Origin: Caenispirillum bisanense | Lineage (GTDB): Bacteria; Pseudomonadota; Alphaproteobacteria; Rhodospirillales; UBA2165 | Assembly (NCBI GenBank): GCA_945877815.1 | Contig: CAMDWJ010000012.1 | Coordinates: 1-64,000 of the forward strand | Direction: 5' to 3' | Length of the DNA stretch: 64,000 nt | Shown here: positions 17,814 through 26,893 of the stretch, one piece after another | Position numbering within the stretch: the first letter of the stretch is position 1 | How the letters are laid out: every line of letters begins with the position of its first letter | Notes under the pieces: model-generated | What the model saw: only the letters and a program-made list of their open reading frames with translations | What the model was told of the DNA's origin: nothing | The model's database searches: none | Translations under genes and position numbers: made by a program

Positions 17814-18485
17814 CTATCTTGTCCCGAGTGCTGCGCGCAAAGCATCGGCCTTGGGGTTGCTGCGTTGTCGCAGGGTCAGAATGTCGTTGGGCTCGCTGAT
17901 CGTGCCATAGAAATCCTGATTGAAATCGCCGCGCCGGACGAGCGCGCCGCCTTCGAGCGAGATGCCGCCGTAAAGCCCCATCGCATCGGCGAAGACGATA
18001 ATGTCGGCGCCGACATTGGTCGTGGTGGCACCCTCTAACCCGGTTCCGAAGGTGGCGACGCTGAGGCCGATATCCGCGCCGAGCTTGGCCTGATTTTCGA
18101 TGAGCGCCTTCAACGCGGCGGGTGTGCGGATGATGAGTGCCGCGCGCGCGCGCTGGCCGCCCATTTGCAGCCCAAAGCTGCCCGACGCGAGGCTATAGAA
18201 GGCAGGATAGCTCCAGGCACCGCTCGCGTCGCGCGCCAGTACGACGCCGTTGCCGCCTTCGGCGCCGAAGAAAAAGGCGCCCTTGTAGAGATTAGGGAAA
18301 ATCGCGACGGCGTGCGCTTGGGACAGCATGTCGCTGAATGTCGGCACATGCGGTTGCAATCTGAGCGCTTCGACCGTGGCGCGCGATTCATCGACGATTT
18401 CCTGCGTGGTCGGAACCTTGGAGCCGGCGCAGGCCGACAGAAGCAGTGCCGTTGCGGCGACGGCTAACGCGAAGGTGCGGGTCAT
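17814..18485 (-). CDS. SYLF-domain (Ysc84) lipoprotein
   Basis: A 223-residue predicted lipoprotein: signal peptide with lipobox LLSAC (Cys at about 19), then a SYLF/Ysc84 domain from about 50. Recognisable pieces are AVAIFPNLYKGAFFFGAEGG, SGAWSYPAFYSLASGSFGLQ and ADIIVFADAMGLYGGISLEG. SYLF domains bind phospholipids in eukaryotic relatives; the bacterial role is not established. It probably sits in the periplasmic face of a membrane. AAGGAG about 9 bases before the ATG supports the start. It follows the EAL pair on the same strand by 29 bases and may be co-transcribed with it. Confidence 0.9.
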   Translation of the reverse strand: MTRTFALAVAATALLLSACAGSKVPTTQEIVDESRATVEALRLQPHVPTFSDMLSQAHAVAIFPNLYKGAFFFGAEGGNGVVLARDASGAWSYPAFYSLASGSFGLQMGGQRARAALIIRTPAALKALIENQAKLGADIGLSVATFGTGLEGATTTNVGADIIVFADAMGLYGGISLEGGALVRRGDFNQDFYGTISEPNDILTLRQRSNPKADALRAALGTR

Positions 18486-18514
18486 CGATCGATCTCCTTA
18501 AGCGGCCGCAGCAA

Positions 18515-19801
18515 CTATTCCTGATCGGGCTCCAGCGGCTGGTTGCGCCGGCGTGCCATTTCCATATCGCGGCGGCGGGTTTCCTCGGCGATCAGATTTT
18601 CGATAAAGCGGCCCTGAAACATATTGATGCCGACCGATTGGCCGAAGGTGACCGCCTTGTCGTTGTCGCACCGGCAAAGGATGACGCGAGCGGCCTGTTG
18701 ATCCTTGACGAGGCGGCGGACGCGCTTCTGGCCGATGGTTTCCTCGAGTTCGGGATGCCAGACCAGCTTCACCATATCTGCGCCGAGCTTCTCGCGATTG
18801 ACGAACGGCATGGTCTCGTGCGTCAGCCCGTCGATGCAGATGCGGTAGCCGCGTTCCTTGGCGAAATCGCGTGCGAACAGGAAACTATTGAGATCGGCGA
18901 AGATATCGACCTTCTGCAATTCGACCACGACGGAGCCGCGCATCGCGGCGTTGAGGCTGTCGTCGAACTGGATGAATTCGGGCGACAGCAGCGTCGAGAT
19001 GTTGAGGTTGACGCTGATCTCGCCGGTGATCGAGTGATCGTTGGTCTTGCTGAGCATCGCCAGCACGCGCCGGTCGAGCGTTTCGGTCAAATGCTGGAAC
19101 AGCCAGCGGCTGGCCGACAGATTGACGCCGGGCATCAAAGTTTCGCGCAGATCGGCGATCGAGATGAAAAGTTCGCTGAAGAGCGGCTGCGGAGTCGCCT
19201 TGCCGATCAGCGCGCATATGAATTGGCGGCGCACCATGTTGGAAAGATCGGCGCGCTGCAGCGATTGAATAACGCGGCCGAGCAGACGCGGGCTCAAGGG
19301 CTCGCCTTTCTCCTGGCGCTTCTGTAGCAGGCCTTTGGAATTCCCCTCGTTCTGCGGTGCTGCCTCTTCCTGTTCGGAATGCACCATCGCGCGCGCGATG
19401 GCGAGGATCTTGGGATATTCCTTTTCGGCGTCGTAGTAGGTATGGAACGCGTTGTTCTCGCTCGCCGCCTGTACTTCGTCGCCCATCAGAGGATCGTCGC
19501 TGAAAAGGAAGCGCAGCTTGAGCAGCGATGTCTCGACGTCGCTTTGCGAGGCTGTTTTGTAGATGAAGAACAGATCGGAATTCTTGAGCACGAATAATTG
19601 GCCTTCGTGCATCTTCACCAGCGGCTCGAAGGTATTGGAGGCGATCCGCACATGATGTTCGCGGCGATTGTAGGGTTGCAAGCTCGATAAGTGCACGTGA
19701 ACGCAACGCCGTCCGGCCTTATGACTGTCGAGCCGGTGCACATAATCGAGCAGCAGGCTCTCCTGTGTCGCGATGCGTTGGGTTGTGCCCGTATCGGCCA
19801 T
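18515..19801 (-). CDS. Degenerate EAL-domain protein, second of tandem pair
   Basis: A 428-residue cytoplasmic protein whose C-terminal half follows an EAL (c-di-GMP phosphodiesterase) fold without the catalytic residues. Matching positions are ISVNLNISTLLSPEF (usually the isvNvSp block), VVVELQKVDIFAD (usually lEitE), YRICIDGLTHETM (where active enzymes have DDFG), and GINMFQGRFI (the QGy block). The EAL signature itself is absent. The N-terminal half (VHVHLSSLQPYNRREHHVRI and onwards) is shared with the paralogue upstream and may be a degenerate GGDEF-like or unknown domain. It is expected to be a c-di-GMP-binding or scaffolding protein, not an enzyme. It starts 9 bases after its paralogue ends. 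Confidence 0.8.
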   Translation of the reverse strand: MADTGTTQRIATQESLLLDYVHRLDSHKAGRRCVHVHLSSLQPYNRREHHVRIASNTFEPLVKMHEGQLFVLKNSDLFFIYKTASQSDVETSLLKLRFLFSDDPLMGDEVQAASENNAFHTYYDAEKEYPKILAIARAMVHSEQEEAAPQNEGNSKGLLQKRQEKGEPLSPRLLGRVIQSLQRADLSNMVRRQFICALIGKATPQPLFSELFISIADLRETLMPGVNLSASRWLFQHLTETLDRRVLAMLSKTNDHSITGEISVNLNISTLLSPEFIQFDDSLNAAMRGSVVVELQKVDIFADLNSFLFARDFAKERGYRICIDGLTHETMPFVNREKLGADMVKLVWHPELEETIGQKRVRRLVKDQQAARVILCRCDNDKAVTFGQSVGINMFQGRFIENLIAEETRRRDMEMARRRNQPLEPDQE

Positions 19802-19810
19802 GAATTTCGC

Positions 19811-21094
19811 CTAGTGCCGTCTGGAGGCAGAAGCCATCGGCACGCCGCCGCGCTTCTCGGTTTGCTTTTTGACCAGAAGGTCGATGAAAAATCCCTGGAA
19901 GCGCCGCACACCGAGCGTCAGCGCCCATCGTAGGGCGGTTTCGCTGTCTGTACGCGCGAGAATGAACCGTTCGGCGCCGATGCTTTCGACCAGCGCGCCA
20001 ACCTCGGCATGCTCCTCGACCGACTCGGTGTCGGTATAGCTCGACGTCCACGACACTTTGTAGAAGTCCGCGTTCAGGAGGCCGGGATTGTAGAATTGCA
20101 GCGACATCGGATTAAGGCCGTCGATCAAAACCCGATAGCCGCGATCGCGCAGCCAATCGCGGGCCGAGTAGAAGGCGGAGATGTCAGAAAAGACGTCGAT
20201 CTGTTGCAGTTCGACGACGACGCGTCCGGTGCGTTCGGCGACCATTTCGTCGAGGCGCTGAAAATCGCGCGACATCACAGTGTTGATGTTGAGATTGACG
20301 CTGATGTCGTAGGGCATTCCCGCGAAGTCGTGCCGCGCCAGCGCCACCAAAACGCGCTTGTCGATGGTTTCGGTGAGGTGCTGGAACATCCACATGTTGG
20401 ACAGAAGATTGTATTCGGGGGCAGCCTGCTTTTGTAGCTCGGCGATGGAGACGAATTGTTCCATGAACAGGACTTCTTCGGTCCCGCCTTCGCCGATGAT
20501 GACGGCCGGCTGCTCGCGCATGATATCGGCTATGCGGAAGCGCTGCAGCGCTTCATCGACTTTGGCGAGATTGAAGGGGTCGAGCGCCTGGCCGGAGAAG
20601 GCGGTGTCCTGGCCCTGGCCCGCCGACGCGTCCTCGCCGCGCCGCGGCCGCACGCGCCTTGATGCGAGTTCGAGGCCGCGGACCATCTCGACGAAGCTCT
20701 CGAAGTCGGCTTCGAAATCGAACCAGCGCGAAAATTCCGTACCGTCCGGCAGCCGGCCACGCGCGGCCAGCGGATCGGCGCGGAACAATTGGCGGATCTT
20801 GGCGAGCACGGCATCGACGTCATCGACCTTGGCATTGCGGCACATCAAGATCAGATCGCCGTTGCTCATGACATAGAGTTGGGCGTCGACCGAATGCAGC
20901 AGGGTGTCGAAGGTTCGGCTCGCGATTCGAATATGATGCGGTTGCCGGTTATGTGGCTTAAGCTTGGACAGCAGAACCTGAACCGCGAAACGGCCGGCGC
21001 GGTTGAGCGCGACCCGCCCGACATGATCGAGCAGGGAACGTTCGGGGGTCCGTTTTTCGGAAATCCCGCTTATATTAGAGGCGTCATCGGCCAT
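19811..21094 (-). CDS. Degenerate EAL-domain protein, first of tandem pair
   Basis: A 427-residue paralogue of the next gene, with the same architecture and near-equal length. The shared N-terminal pattern is VQVLLSKLKPHNRQPHHIRI with LLDHVGR before it, and the C-terminal EAL-like pattern is DISVNLNINTVMSRDF, VVVELQQIDVFSDISAF, YRVLIDGLNPMSLQF and LGVRRFQGFFID. The catalytic EAL Glu and the DDFG Asp pair are missing (IDGL at that place), so phosphodiesterase activity is unlikely. A variable, low-complexity linker (RRVRPRRGEDASAGQGQ) separates the halves. Its promoter lies in the divergent gap before the phosphatase gene, where a CtrA-like site is seen. Confidence 0.8.
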   Translation of the reverse strand: MADDASNISGISEKRTPERSLLDHVGRVALNRAGRFAVQVLLSKLKPHNRQPHHIRIASRTFDTLLHSVDAQLYVMSNGDLILMCRNAKVDDVDAVLAKIRQLFRADPLAARGRLPDGTEFSRWFDFEADFESFVEMVRGLELASRRVRPRRGEDASAGQGQDTAFSGQALDPFNLAKVDEALQRFRIADIMREQPAVIIGEGGTEEVLFMEQFVSIAELQKQAAPEYNLLSNMWMFQHLTETIDKRVLVALARHDFAGMPYDISVNLNINTVMSRDFQRLDEMVAERTGRVVVELQQIDVFSDISAFYSARDWLRDRGYRVLIDGLNPMSLQFYNPGLLNADFYKVSWTSSYTDTESVEEHAEVGALVESIGAERFILARTDSETALRWALTLGVRRFQGFFIDLLVKKQTEKRGGVPMASASRRH

Positions 21095-21147
21095 GGCACG
21101 ATTTGGCGGGCAAGTGGTTCAATTTCCTTGCGTTTACACGAGATGCT

Positions 21148-21164
21148 TTAACTAACTATAAACC
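21148..21164. promoter_or_regulatory. Candidate CtrA-type binding site
   Basis: TTAA (21148-21151), 7 bases, then TAAACC (21159-21164): one mismatch from the alphaproteobacterial CtrA full site TTAA-N7-TTAACC. It lies in the divergent gap between the EAL pair and the phosphatase. CtrA commonly controls motility and c-di-GMP genes in this class. A short motif of this kind can occur by chance, so confidence is low. Confidence 0.25.
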
Positions 21165-21220
21165 GAAAGACAAACCCGGGCGAACGCGGTTTTTCCGGCG
21201 GGTTTTTGACAGGTTTTGGT

Positions 21221-21967
21221 ATGTTGAAAATGGACGGACGGGGCTATCGGCATTGGGCGCGTACGCCTCCGGAAACCCTTATTTATGCGATCGGCGATCT
21301 GCATGGACGGCTCGACCTTCTGGACGACATGCACGACCTGATCCGCGACGATGCCCGCTTGGCGCGGGGGCGGCGGACCGTTGTGGTCTATCTCGGCGAT
21401 TATATCGACCGGGGTCCCCATTCACGCGAACTGATAGACCGTCTTCTCGACCGGCCTGTGCCCGAGTTCGAGACGGTCTATCTGCGCGGCAACCATGAAG
21501 ACATCATGTTGGAGTTCATCGATTTCGGCACGCAGGGGGCGCCTTGGTTCCGGCACGGCGGGCGCGAGACCCTGGAGAGTTACGGCATTGCGTCGCCTCA
21601 ACCGGGCGACGAAGCCGATTTTCCGGCGGCCCAAAAGGCGTTGCGCCGACGCCTGCCGGCCAGCCATCGGGCTTTTCTCGATGCCACGGTGATCTCGCAC
21701 CGCGAGGGCGATTACCTATTCGTTCATGCCGGGATCAAGCCCGGAGTGGCGATCGCCGATCAGGATCTCAACGATTTCATGTGGATACGCCATGAATTCA
21801 TGGAGTCGGAGGTCGATTTTGGGGTTTGCGTCGTCCATGGCCATACGATCGAGAAGCGCGCGGTGGTCAAACGCAACCGGATCGGACTCGATACCGGCGC
21901 CTATGCCTCCGGGCAATTGAGCTGCGCTGTGCTCGAGGACGACCGTGTCCGGCTTTTGCAGACGTAA
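21221..21967 (+). CDS. Metallophosphatase, Ser/Thr phosphatase type
   Basis: A calcineurin-like phosphoesterase of about 248 residues with the complete di-metal signature set of PPP-type bacterial phosphatases: GDLHGR, GDYIDRGP, RGNHED, a central HAG and a final VVHGHT. It could act on phosphoproteins or diadenosine tetraphosphate; the sequence does not decide between them. No signal peptide is seen, so it is cytoplasmic. The ATG chosen is preceded in frame by a TTG 15 bases upstream and followed by another ATG 9 bases later, so the exact start is not certain. A REP-like repeat follows the gene. Confidence 0.92.
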   Translation: MLKMDGRGYRHWARTPPETLIYAIGDLHGRLDLLDDMHDLIRDDARLARGRRTVVVYLGDYIDRGPHSRELIDRLLDRPVPEFETVYLRGNHEDIMLEFIDFGTQGAPWFRHGGRETLESYGIASPQPGDEADFPAAQKALRRRLPASHRAFLDATVISHREGDYLFVHAGIKPGVAIADQDLNDFMWIRHEFMESEVDFGVCVVHGHTIEKRAVVKRNRIGLDTGAYASGQLSCAVLEDDRVRLLQT

Positions 21968-21975
21968 AAGTATCC

Positions 21976-22041
21976 CCTCATGCTGAGCCTGTTGAAGCAG
22001 GCGAGTGCCGCTGCCGATCCTTCGACAAGCTCTGGATGTGG
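21976..22041. repeat. Intergenic palindromic (REP-like) repeat, copy 2
   Basis: CCTCATGCTGAGCCTGTTGA at its left end closely matches the unit at 10621. An inverted partner at 22019-22041 (reverse complement CCACATCCAGAGCTTGTCGA) closes the element. The two-inverted-unit layout is the same as in copy 1, with a longer spacer. It lies between the phosphatase and the epimerase genes and codes for nothing. Confidence 0.65.
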
Positions 22042-22126
22042 CCGTGTCAGTTGGTTGCGACGTTCTTGAACCGTTAAGACAAACCGGTCTAAACCCACAT
22101 TTCAGCTATGGTCGGGGGGATTCCGA

Positions 22127-23065
22127 GTGGCGCGCAAACGCATTTTGGTTACGGGCGGGGCGGGATTCATCGGTTCGCATCTGTGTCGCCGTTTGGTAGC
22201 CGACGGGCACGATGTCGTCTGCCTCGACAATTATTTCACAGGCACCAAGGACAATGTAGCGCCGCTTCTGGGCAGCACGAACTTCGAATTGCTGCGCCAC
22301 GACGTGACCTTCCCGCTCTATATCGAGGTCGACGAGATCTACAATCTTGCCTGCCCGGCCTCGCCTATCCACTACCAATTCGATCCCGTGCAGACGACCA
22401 AGACGAGCGTCCACGGCGCGATCAATATGCTCGGTCTCGCCAAGCGCACACGGGCCAAAATCTTCCAGGCTTCGACGAGCGAGGTCTATGGCGACCCCGA
22501 CGTGCATCCGCAGACCGAGACTTATCGCGGAAACGTGAACACGATCGGACCGCGCGCCTGTTACGACGAAGGCAAGCGTTGTGCCGAGACGTTGTTTTTC
22601 GATTATTACCGCCAGCACCGGCTCAATATCCGGGTGGGGCGCTTCTTCAATACCTACGGCCCGCGCATGCGCCCCGACGACGGCCGCGTGGTGTCCAATT
22701 TCATCGTCCAGGCGTTGCGCGGCGAACCGATCACCATTTATGGCGACGGATTGCAGACCAGATCCTTCTGTTTCGTCGATGACCTGATCGAAGGAATCGT
22801 GCGGCTGATGAACGCTCCCGACGATGTCGTGGGGCCGATGAATCTCGGAAATCCCACGGAATTCACCATTGCCGAGTTGGCGCAGCTGGTCATCGAGCTC
22901 ACTGGCGCGAAGTCCAAGATCATTCATATGCCGCTGCCCGAGGACGACCCGATGCAGCGCTGTCCGGATATCGGCTTCGCCAAGCGCGCTTTGGGCTGGG
23001 AGCCGGCCATTCCCTTGGCGCAGGGAATTGAGCGCACGATCGCCTATTTCAAAACGATCGTTTGA
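22127..23065 (+). CDS. NAD-dependent epimerase, UDP-glucuronate decarboxylase-like
   Basis: A short-chain dehydrogenase-fold sugar nucleotide enzyme of 312 residues. The NAD site is GGAGFIGSH at about 10-18. The sequence around [33 protein letters not shown] and YDEGKRCAE (the YxxxK pair) matches UDP-glucuronate decarboxylases (UXS), which make UDP-xylose from UDP-glucuronate; [10 protein letters not shown] and the Arg-rich SFCFVDDL segment agree. UDP-xylose would feed polysaccharide or lipopolysaccharide glycans. The start is GTG, supported by GGGGGGA about 7 bases upstream. No glycosyltransferases are adjacent. Other UDP-sugar epimerases of the same fold are the main alternative. Confidence 0.88.
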   Translation: MARKRILVTGGAGFIGSHLCRRLVADGHDVVCLDNYFTGTKDNVAPLLGSTNFELLRHDVTFPLYIEVDEIYNLACPASPIHYQFDPVQTTKTSVHGAINMLGLAKRTRAKIFQASTSEVYGDPDVHPQTETYRGNVNTIGPRACYDEGKRCAETLFFDYYRQHRLNIRVGRFFNTYGPRMRPDDGRVVSNFIVQALRGEPITIYGDGLQTRSFCFVDDLIEGIVRLMNAPDDVVGPMNLGNPTEFTIAELAQLVIELTGAKSKIIHMPLPEDDPMQRCPDIGFAKRALGWEPAIPLAQGIERTIAYFKTIV

Positions 23066-23173
23066 AGTCGAGTTTTGCTTGACCAGTAAAAAGAACATAA
23101 CACGAACATACTTCGGCCACATTTCTTACGAATATTTGCCGAAACGCCGAATGATCCAGTATTCGCGCGAGCC

Positions 23174-23190
23174 GTAACGCTTTTTTAACG
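23174..23190. promoter_or_regulatory. Candidate CtrA-type site upstream of mraZ
   Basis: GTAA (23174-23177), 7 bases, then TTAACG (23185-23190) differs from the TTAA-N7-TTAACC consensus at one base in each half. It sits just upstream of the MraZ boxes. CtrA represses division genes in Caulobacter, so a site here would be plausible, but the match may be chance. Confidence 0.25.
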
Positions 23191-23207
23191 CCAAAGGGCC
23201 ATTCTCG

Positions 23208-23251
23208 CCCATTGACGCCCATATAAACCCATGTTATCCCACAAATACCCA
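23208..23251. promoter_or_regulatory. MraZ operator: five TGGG boxes at 10-base period
   Basis: CCCA occurs at 23208, 23218, 23228, 23238 and 23248, exactly 10 bases apart; on the other strand these are five TGGG boxes. MraZ of E. coli binds repeated TGGG boxes spaced like this and represses its own cluster. Within the same stretch a likely promoter is TTGACG (23212-23217) with TTATCC or TATCCC 16-17 bases later, so bound MraZ would cover the promoter directly. The array ends 87 bases before the mraZ start. Confidence 0.75.
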
Positions 23252-23338
23252 GGGGAAATCGTGGGTTTGTAGCGTGTCCGGGCGGTCGGGGGACCATCGG
23301 CGCGTCGGCGTCGAAGGCGTGCTGAGGCGGGACGCAGC

Positions 23339-23797
23339 GTGTTTATAGGGCGGCATACCAATAAGATTGATAAAAAGGGCCGTCTTTCGGTCCCAAAGGC
23401 GTTTCGCGACGCCCTGGGCGATGCGGCGGACGGCGTTTTTGTCTTTCCCTCCTTCAAATATCCGGCGCTCGAAGGGGCGGGACGCGACTTTATCGAACGG
23501 TTCGTCGCCAGCCTCGACGATCTCGATCTGTTTTCCGACGATCAGGACGATCTGGCCGCCACGGTGCTGGCCAATACCAATGCGCTGGCCTACGACCCCG
23601 AGGGCCGCGTCATCCTGCCCAAGACTTTGCTGGATCACGCCGAGCTGGGCGACGAGGCGGTGTTCGTCGGCCGCGGGTCGCGCTTCCAGATCTGGTCGCC
23701 GACTTTGTTCGAAACCCACAATGCCCGCGCTTTCGAACGCGCGCGTTCGCGCGGCGCCACCTTGGCGTTGCGAAACACGGACAAGATCGAGCCATGA
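23339..23797 (+). CDS. mraZ: Transcriptional regulator MraZ
   Basis: DNA-binding repressor that heads the division and cell-wall cluster. The 152 residues contain two AbrB-like MraZ repeats, each with the conserved DxxxR motif: [13 protein letters not shown] near residue 11 and [13 protein letters not shown] near 84. MraZ assembles as a ring and reads repeated TGGG boxes; such an array lies upstream. The start is GTG with a GAGGCGGGA sequence before it. Its stop overlaps the rsmH start by four bases. Confidence 0.97.
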   Translation: MFIGRHTNKIDKKGRLSVPKAFRDALGDAADGVFVFPSFKYPALEGAGRDFIERFVASLDDLDLFSDDQDDLAATVLANTNALAYDPEGRVILPKTLLDHAELGDEAVFVGRGSRFQIWSPTLFETHNARAFERARSRGATLALRNTDKIEP

Positions 23798-24765
23798 CGG
23801 GCGCCGCGCTCCACGCGCCCGTGATGATGGCCGAAGTCGTCGCAGCGTTGGCGCCCCGGGACGGCGGCATCTATGTGGACGGAACCTTCGGGCGCGGCGG
23901 CTATAGCGAGGCGATCCTCGCGGCGGCCGCCACCACCGTCTTCGGCATCGACCGGGATCCCGCTGCCATCACCTTCGGCGCCGAATTGGGCCGCCGCTAC
24001 GGCGGTCGGTTGCGCATGCTGCACGGTTGCTTCGGCGACATGCGCCAATTGATGCAGACTGCCGGTATCGAACGGGTCGACGGCGTTGCTCTGGATCTCG
24101 GTGTTTCGTCCGTGCAACTCGACGAGGCGGCGCGCGGCTTTTCCTTTCGCTTCGACGGTCCGCTCGACATGCGCATGGGATTGGACGGCGAAAGTGCGGC
24201 CGATCTCGTCAACGAAGCACCGGAAGGCGATCTCGCCCGCATCATCCGTGAATATGGCGACGAGCGTCATGCGCGGCGCATCGCACGCGCCATCGTGATC
24301 GCACGCGCCGAACGGCCGCTTTTGACCACGACCGATTTGGCCACGATCGTGCGCGGCGTCGTGCACGCAACGCCGGGCGGCATCGATCCGGCGACGCGTA
24401 CCTTCATGGCGATCCGCATCCACGTGAACGACGAACTCGGCGAATTGCAACGCGGCCTCGAAGCTGCCGAAGTGCTGTTGCGCCCGGGCGGACGGCTTGC
24501 CGTCGTTTCGTTCCATTCGCTCGAAGACCGCATCGTGAAATCCTTTTTCGTCGAGCGCGCCGGCCTCACCCCGCGCGGCTCGCGTCATTTCCCGGATGCC
24601 CCCGGCGCGGATGAGCCGCCGACCTTCGAACTGTTCGATCGCGGCGGACGCAAACCGTCCGATACCGAAATCCACGAAAATCCGCGCGCCCGTTCGGCGC
24701 GCCTTCGTGCCGCGGAACGCACCGAGGCTCCGGCACGTTCAACTGCAAAGGGGAGGCGGGGATGA
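23794..24765 (+). CDS. rsmH: 16S rRNA (cytosine-1402-N4)-methyltransferase
   Basis: S-adenosylmethionine-dependent enzyme that methylates N4 of C1402 in the ribosomal P site. The 323-residue protein begins [13 protein letters not shown], then [16 protein letters not shown] (SAM site), [20 protein letters not shown] near 90, DMRMG near 125, and ends with [18 protein letters not shown] near 238. It is always the second gene of this cluster type. It overlaps mraZ and ftsL by four bases each. Confidence 0.97.
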   Translation: MTGAALHAPVMMAEVVAALAPRDGGIYVDGTFGRGGYSEAILAAAATTVFGIDRDPAAITFGAELGRRYGGRLRMLHGCFGDMRQLMQTAGIERVDGVALDLGVSSVQLDEAARGFSFRFDGPLDMRMGLDGESAADLVNEAPEGDLARIIREYGDERHARRIARAIVIARAERPLLTTTDLATIVRGVVHATPGGIDPATRTFMAIRIHVNDELGELQRGLEAAEVLLRPGGRLAVVSFHSLEDRIVKSFFVERAGLTPRGSRHFPDAPGADEPPTFELFDRGGRKPSDTEIHENPRARSARLRAAERTEAPARSTAKGRRG

Positions 24766-25097
24766 TGCGTCAAACCACGATCTTCACGCTGCTTGTTGCC
24801 GCCGTGATGGCGGTCTCGCTGTTTTTCCTCAAATACGAGGTCACCAATCTCGAACAGCAGTTGGAAGGCCTCAACAAATCAATCGTCGCCGATCACGAGG
24901 CGATCCACGTCTTGAAGGCGGAATGGAGCCACGTGAACGAGATCGGCCGCGTACGCGAATTGTCGCATCGCTATCTCGAACTTGGGCCGACCAATCCGCT
25001 GCGCATTGTCACCATCGACGAATTGCCGGCTGCGGTCGAGGCGCAGCAGGCGCTGGCCGCTTCGCCCGCGCCGCCGAAGAAGAGTGCGACGCGATGA
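24762..25097 (+). CDS. ftsL: Cell division protein FtsL
   Basis: Small bitopic divisome protein of 111 residues. A short cytoplasmic tail is followed by one transmembrane helix (residues about 5-26, [20 protein letters not shown]), then a periplasmic coiled coil ([20 protein letters not shown] onward) that pairs with FtsB and FtsQ to recruit FtsW and FtsI. The sequence is poorly conserved, as usual for FtsL. The assignment rests on topology and its fixed place between rsmH and ftsI. Confidence 0.9.
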   Translation: MMRQTTIFTLLVAAVMAVSLFFLKYEVTNLEQQLEGLNKSIVADHEAIHVLKAEWSHVNEIGRVRELSHRYLELGPTNPLRIVTIDELPAAVEAQQALAASPAPPKKSATR

Positions 25098-26893
25098 AGC
25101 TCGAACGCATCGAACATCCGGCAGCTCCACGCACCGACGCCACGGGCCCGCATGCCGTCGCGGCGGAGATTCCGAACTCGGTCGCCTTTGCCGGGGTGCG
25201 CGCTCATGCCCTGGAAGTCAGCCGCAACCGCATCGTCGTGACCGCCGCGCTGATCACCCTGGCATTCGTGGTGATCGCCGGTCGCTTGGTCGAACTCACG
25301 GCGTTCCGTGCCGCGCCGGCCCCCGTTCGTGTCGCGCAGACGAGCGCACCAAAGGAACGCGCCGATATCGTCGATCGCAACGGCATCCTGCTCGCGACAA
25401 GCCTGCCGATGGCCTCGCTTTATGCCAATCCGAAACATGTGCTCGATCACGATCAGGCGGCAGAACGCCTTGCCCAAGCCTTGCCCGATCTCAAGCGTGA
25501 GACCATCGCCAAAAGACTCGCCTCCGACGGCTCGTTCGTCTGGCTGCACCGCAATCTGACGCCGGAAGCTCAGTTCCGGGTGAATGCACTCGGCATCCCC
25601 GGTCTCTATTTCCAAAAAACAGAACGCCGCGTCTACCCCTACGGAAATCTCGCCTCGCATGTCATGGGGTTGACCGACGTCGACGGCGCGGGGCTCTCGG
25701 GGCTCGAAAAACATTTCAACGATAACCTGCAGGTTCGCTCCGGTGTCCTGAAATCGTCGATCGATATCCGCATTCAATCGGTGCTGCGCGACGAACTCGG
25801 CCGCGCGATGAAGGAATTCCAGGCGATCGGTGCCACCGGCATCGTCATGGATGTCCATACCGGCGAAGTGCTGGCGATGTCATCGCTGCCGGATTTCGAC
25901 CCCAACCATCCGTCCTCGGCCATCGGCGATGCGGCATTCAACCGCGCGACCAAGGGCGTGTACGAGATGGGATCCACCATGAAGCTGTTCACCGCAGCGG
26001 TGGGTCTCGATATGGGGACGACGGATCTGACGCGTCGCTACGATGCCTCGACTCCGATCCATATCGGCCGTTTCACCATCAAGGATTATCACGGCAAGAA
26101 CCGCTGGATGAGCGTGCCGGAAATCATGATCTATTCGTCGAACATCGGCGCCGCCAAGATGGCGCTCGAATTCGGCACGCCCGCGCAGCGTCGCTATATG
26201 GAGGCCTTCGGCTTCCTCAAGCCCGCGCATTTCGAATTGCCCGAGATCGGCAGCCCGCTGTCGCCCGCCAAATGGCGCGACGTCAATACGATCACGATAT
26301 CTTACGGACACGGCATCGCGGTCAGCCCGCTGCAGATCGTCACCGCCGTCTCTGCCATTTCCAACGGAGGCATTCTGCCAACGCCGACGCTCATCCGTCG
26401 CGACGACGATGTGCGGCGCACGGTCGGCACGCGCGTGGTCACGCGCGAAACCTCGCGCAAAATGCGCGAACTGATGCGCATGGTCGTCGAGGACGGCACC
26501 GGCAAGAACGCCGACGTTCCGGGTTATCTCGTCGGCGGCAAGACCGGTACCGCCGACAAAGCCGTCGCGCGCGGCTATAGCGAACGCAAGATCATCTCGT
26601 CGTTCGTCGGAGCCTTTCCCATCGACGAGCCGGAATATGCGGTGCTGGCGATCCTCGACGAGCCCAAGGGAACCAAGAAGACCTACGGCTATGCCACGGG
26701 CGGTTGGGTTGCGGCGCCGGTGGTGAGCAACGTCATCAGCCAGATGGCGTCGATCATGGGCATCGTGCCGTCCGATCGGGCAACGATCGAGGCATTGCAG
26801 AAGAAAAAAACGGCCAAAGCAATCGTGACTGCGCGGGCAACCGAAACGAAGCCCGATGGGCGCGTCAAGGGGCAGCCGGTTGCGACTAACTGA
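25094..26893 (+). CDS. ftsI: Peptidoglycan D,D-transpeptidase FtsI (PBP3)
   Basis: Septal class B penicillin-binding protein that cross-links peptidoglycan at division. With the ATG overlapping the ftsL stop the protein is about 599 residues, the normal size. There is a single N-terminal helix (VTAALITLAFVVIAGRLVEL, about 48-67), a dimerisation/pedestal region (RADIVDRNGILLATSLP-type segment near 92), and the transpeptidase domain with SxxK at Ser294-Lys297 (GSTMKLF), SSN at about 348-350 and KTG at about 483-485. The C-terminal tail is basic and low-complexity. The frame is open far upstream, but that overlaps rsmH and is not coding. Confidence 0.97.
   Translation: MKLERIEHPAAPRTDATGPHAVAAEIPNSVAFAGVRAHALEVSRNRIVVTAALITLAFVVIAGRLVELTAFRAAPAPVRVAQTSAPKERADIVDRNGILLATSLPMASLYANPKHVLDHDQAAERLAQALPDLKRETIAKRLASDGSFVWLHRNLTPEAQFRVNALGIPGLYFQKTERRVYPYGNLASHVMGLTDVDGAGLSGLEKHFNDNLQVRSGVLKSSIDIRIQSVLRDELGRAMKEFQAIGATGIVMDVHTGEVLAMSSLPDFDPNHPSSAIGDAAFNRATKGVYEMGSTMKLFTAAVGLDMGTTDLTRRYDASTPIHIGRFTIKDYHGKNRWMSVPEIMIYSSNIGAAKMALEFGTPAQRRYMEAFGFLKPAHFELPEIGSPLSPAKWRDVNTITISYGHGIAVSPLQIVTAVSAISNGGILPTPTLIRRDDDVRRTVGTRVVTRETSRKMRELMRMVVEDGTGKNADVPGYLVGGKTGTADKAVARGYSERKIISSFVGAFPIDEPEYAVLAILDEPKGTKKTYGYATGGWVAAPVVSNVISQMASIMGIVPSDRATIEALQKKKTAKAIVTARATETKPDGRVKGQPVATN

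Noticed and set aside
23208-23251. Regular 10-base repeats as a possible CRISPR-like array.
   Set aside because: Repeat units are only four bases; they match MraZ operator boxes, and no spacer or cas gene is present.
24596-25093. Extending FtsI upstream to about 765 residues.
   Set aside because: The added part lies inside rsmH and ftsL in another frame and does not resemble a penicillin-binding protein.
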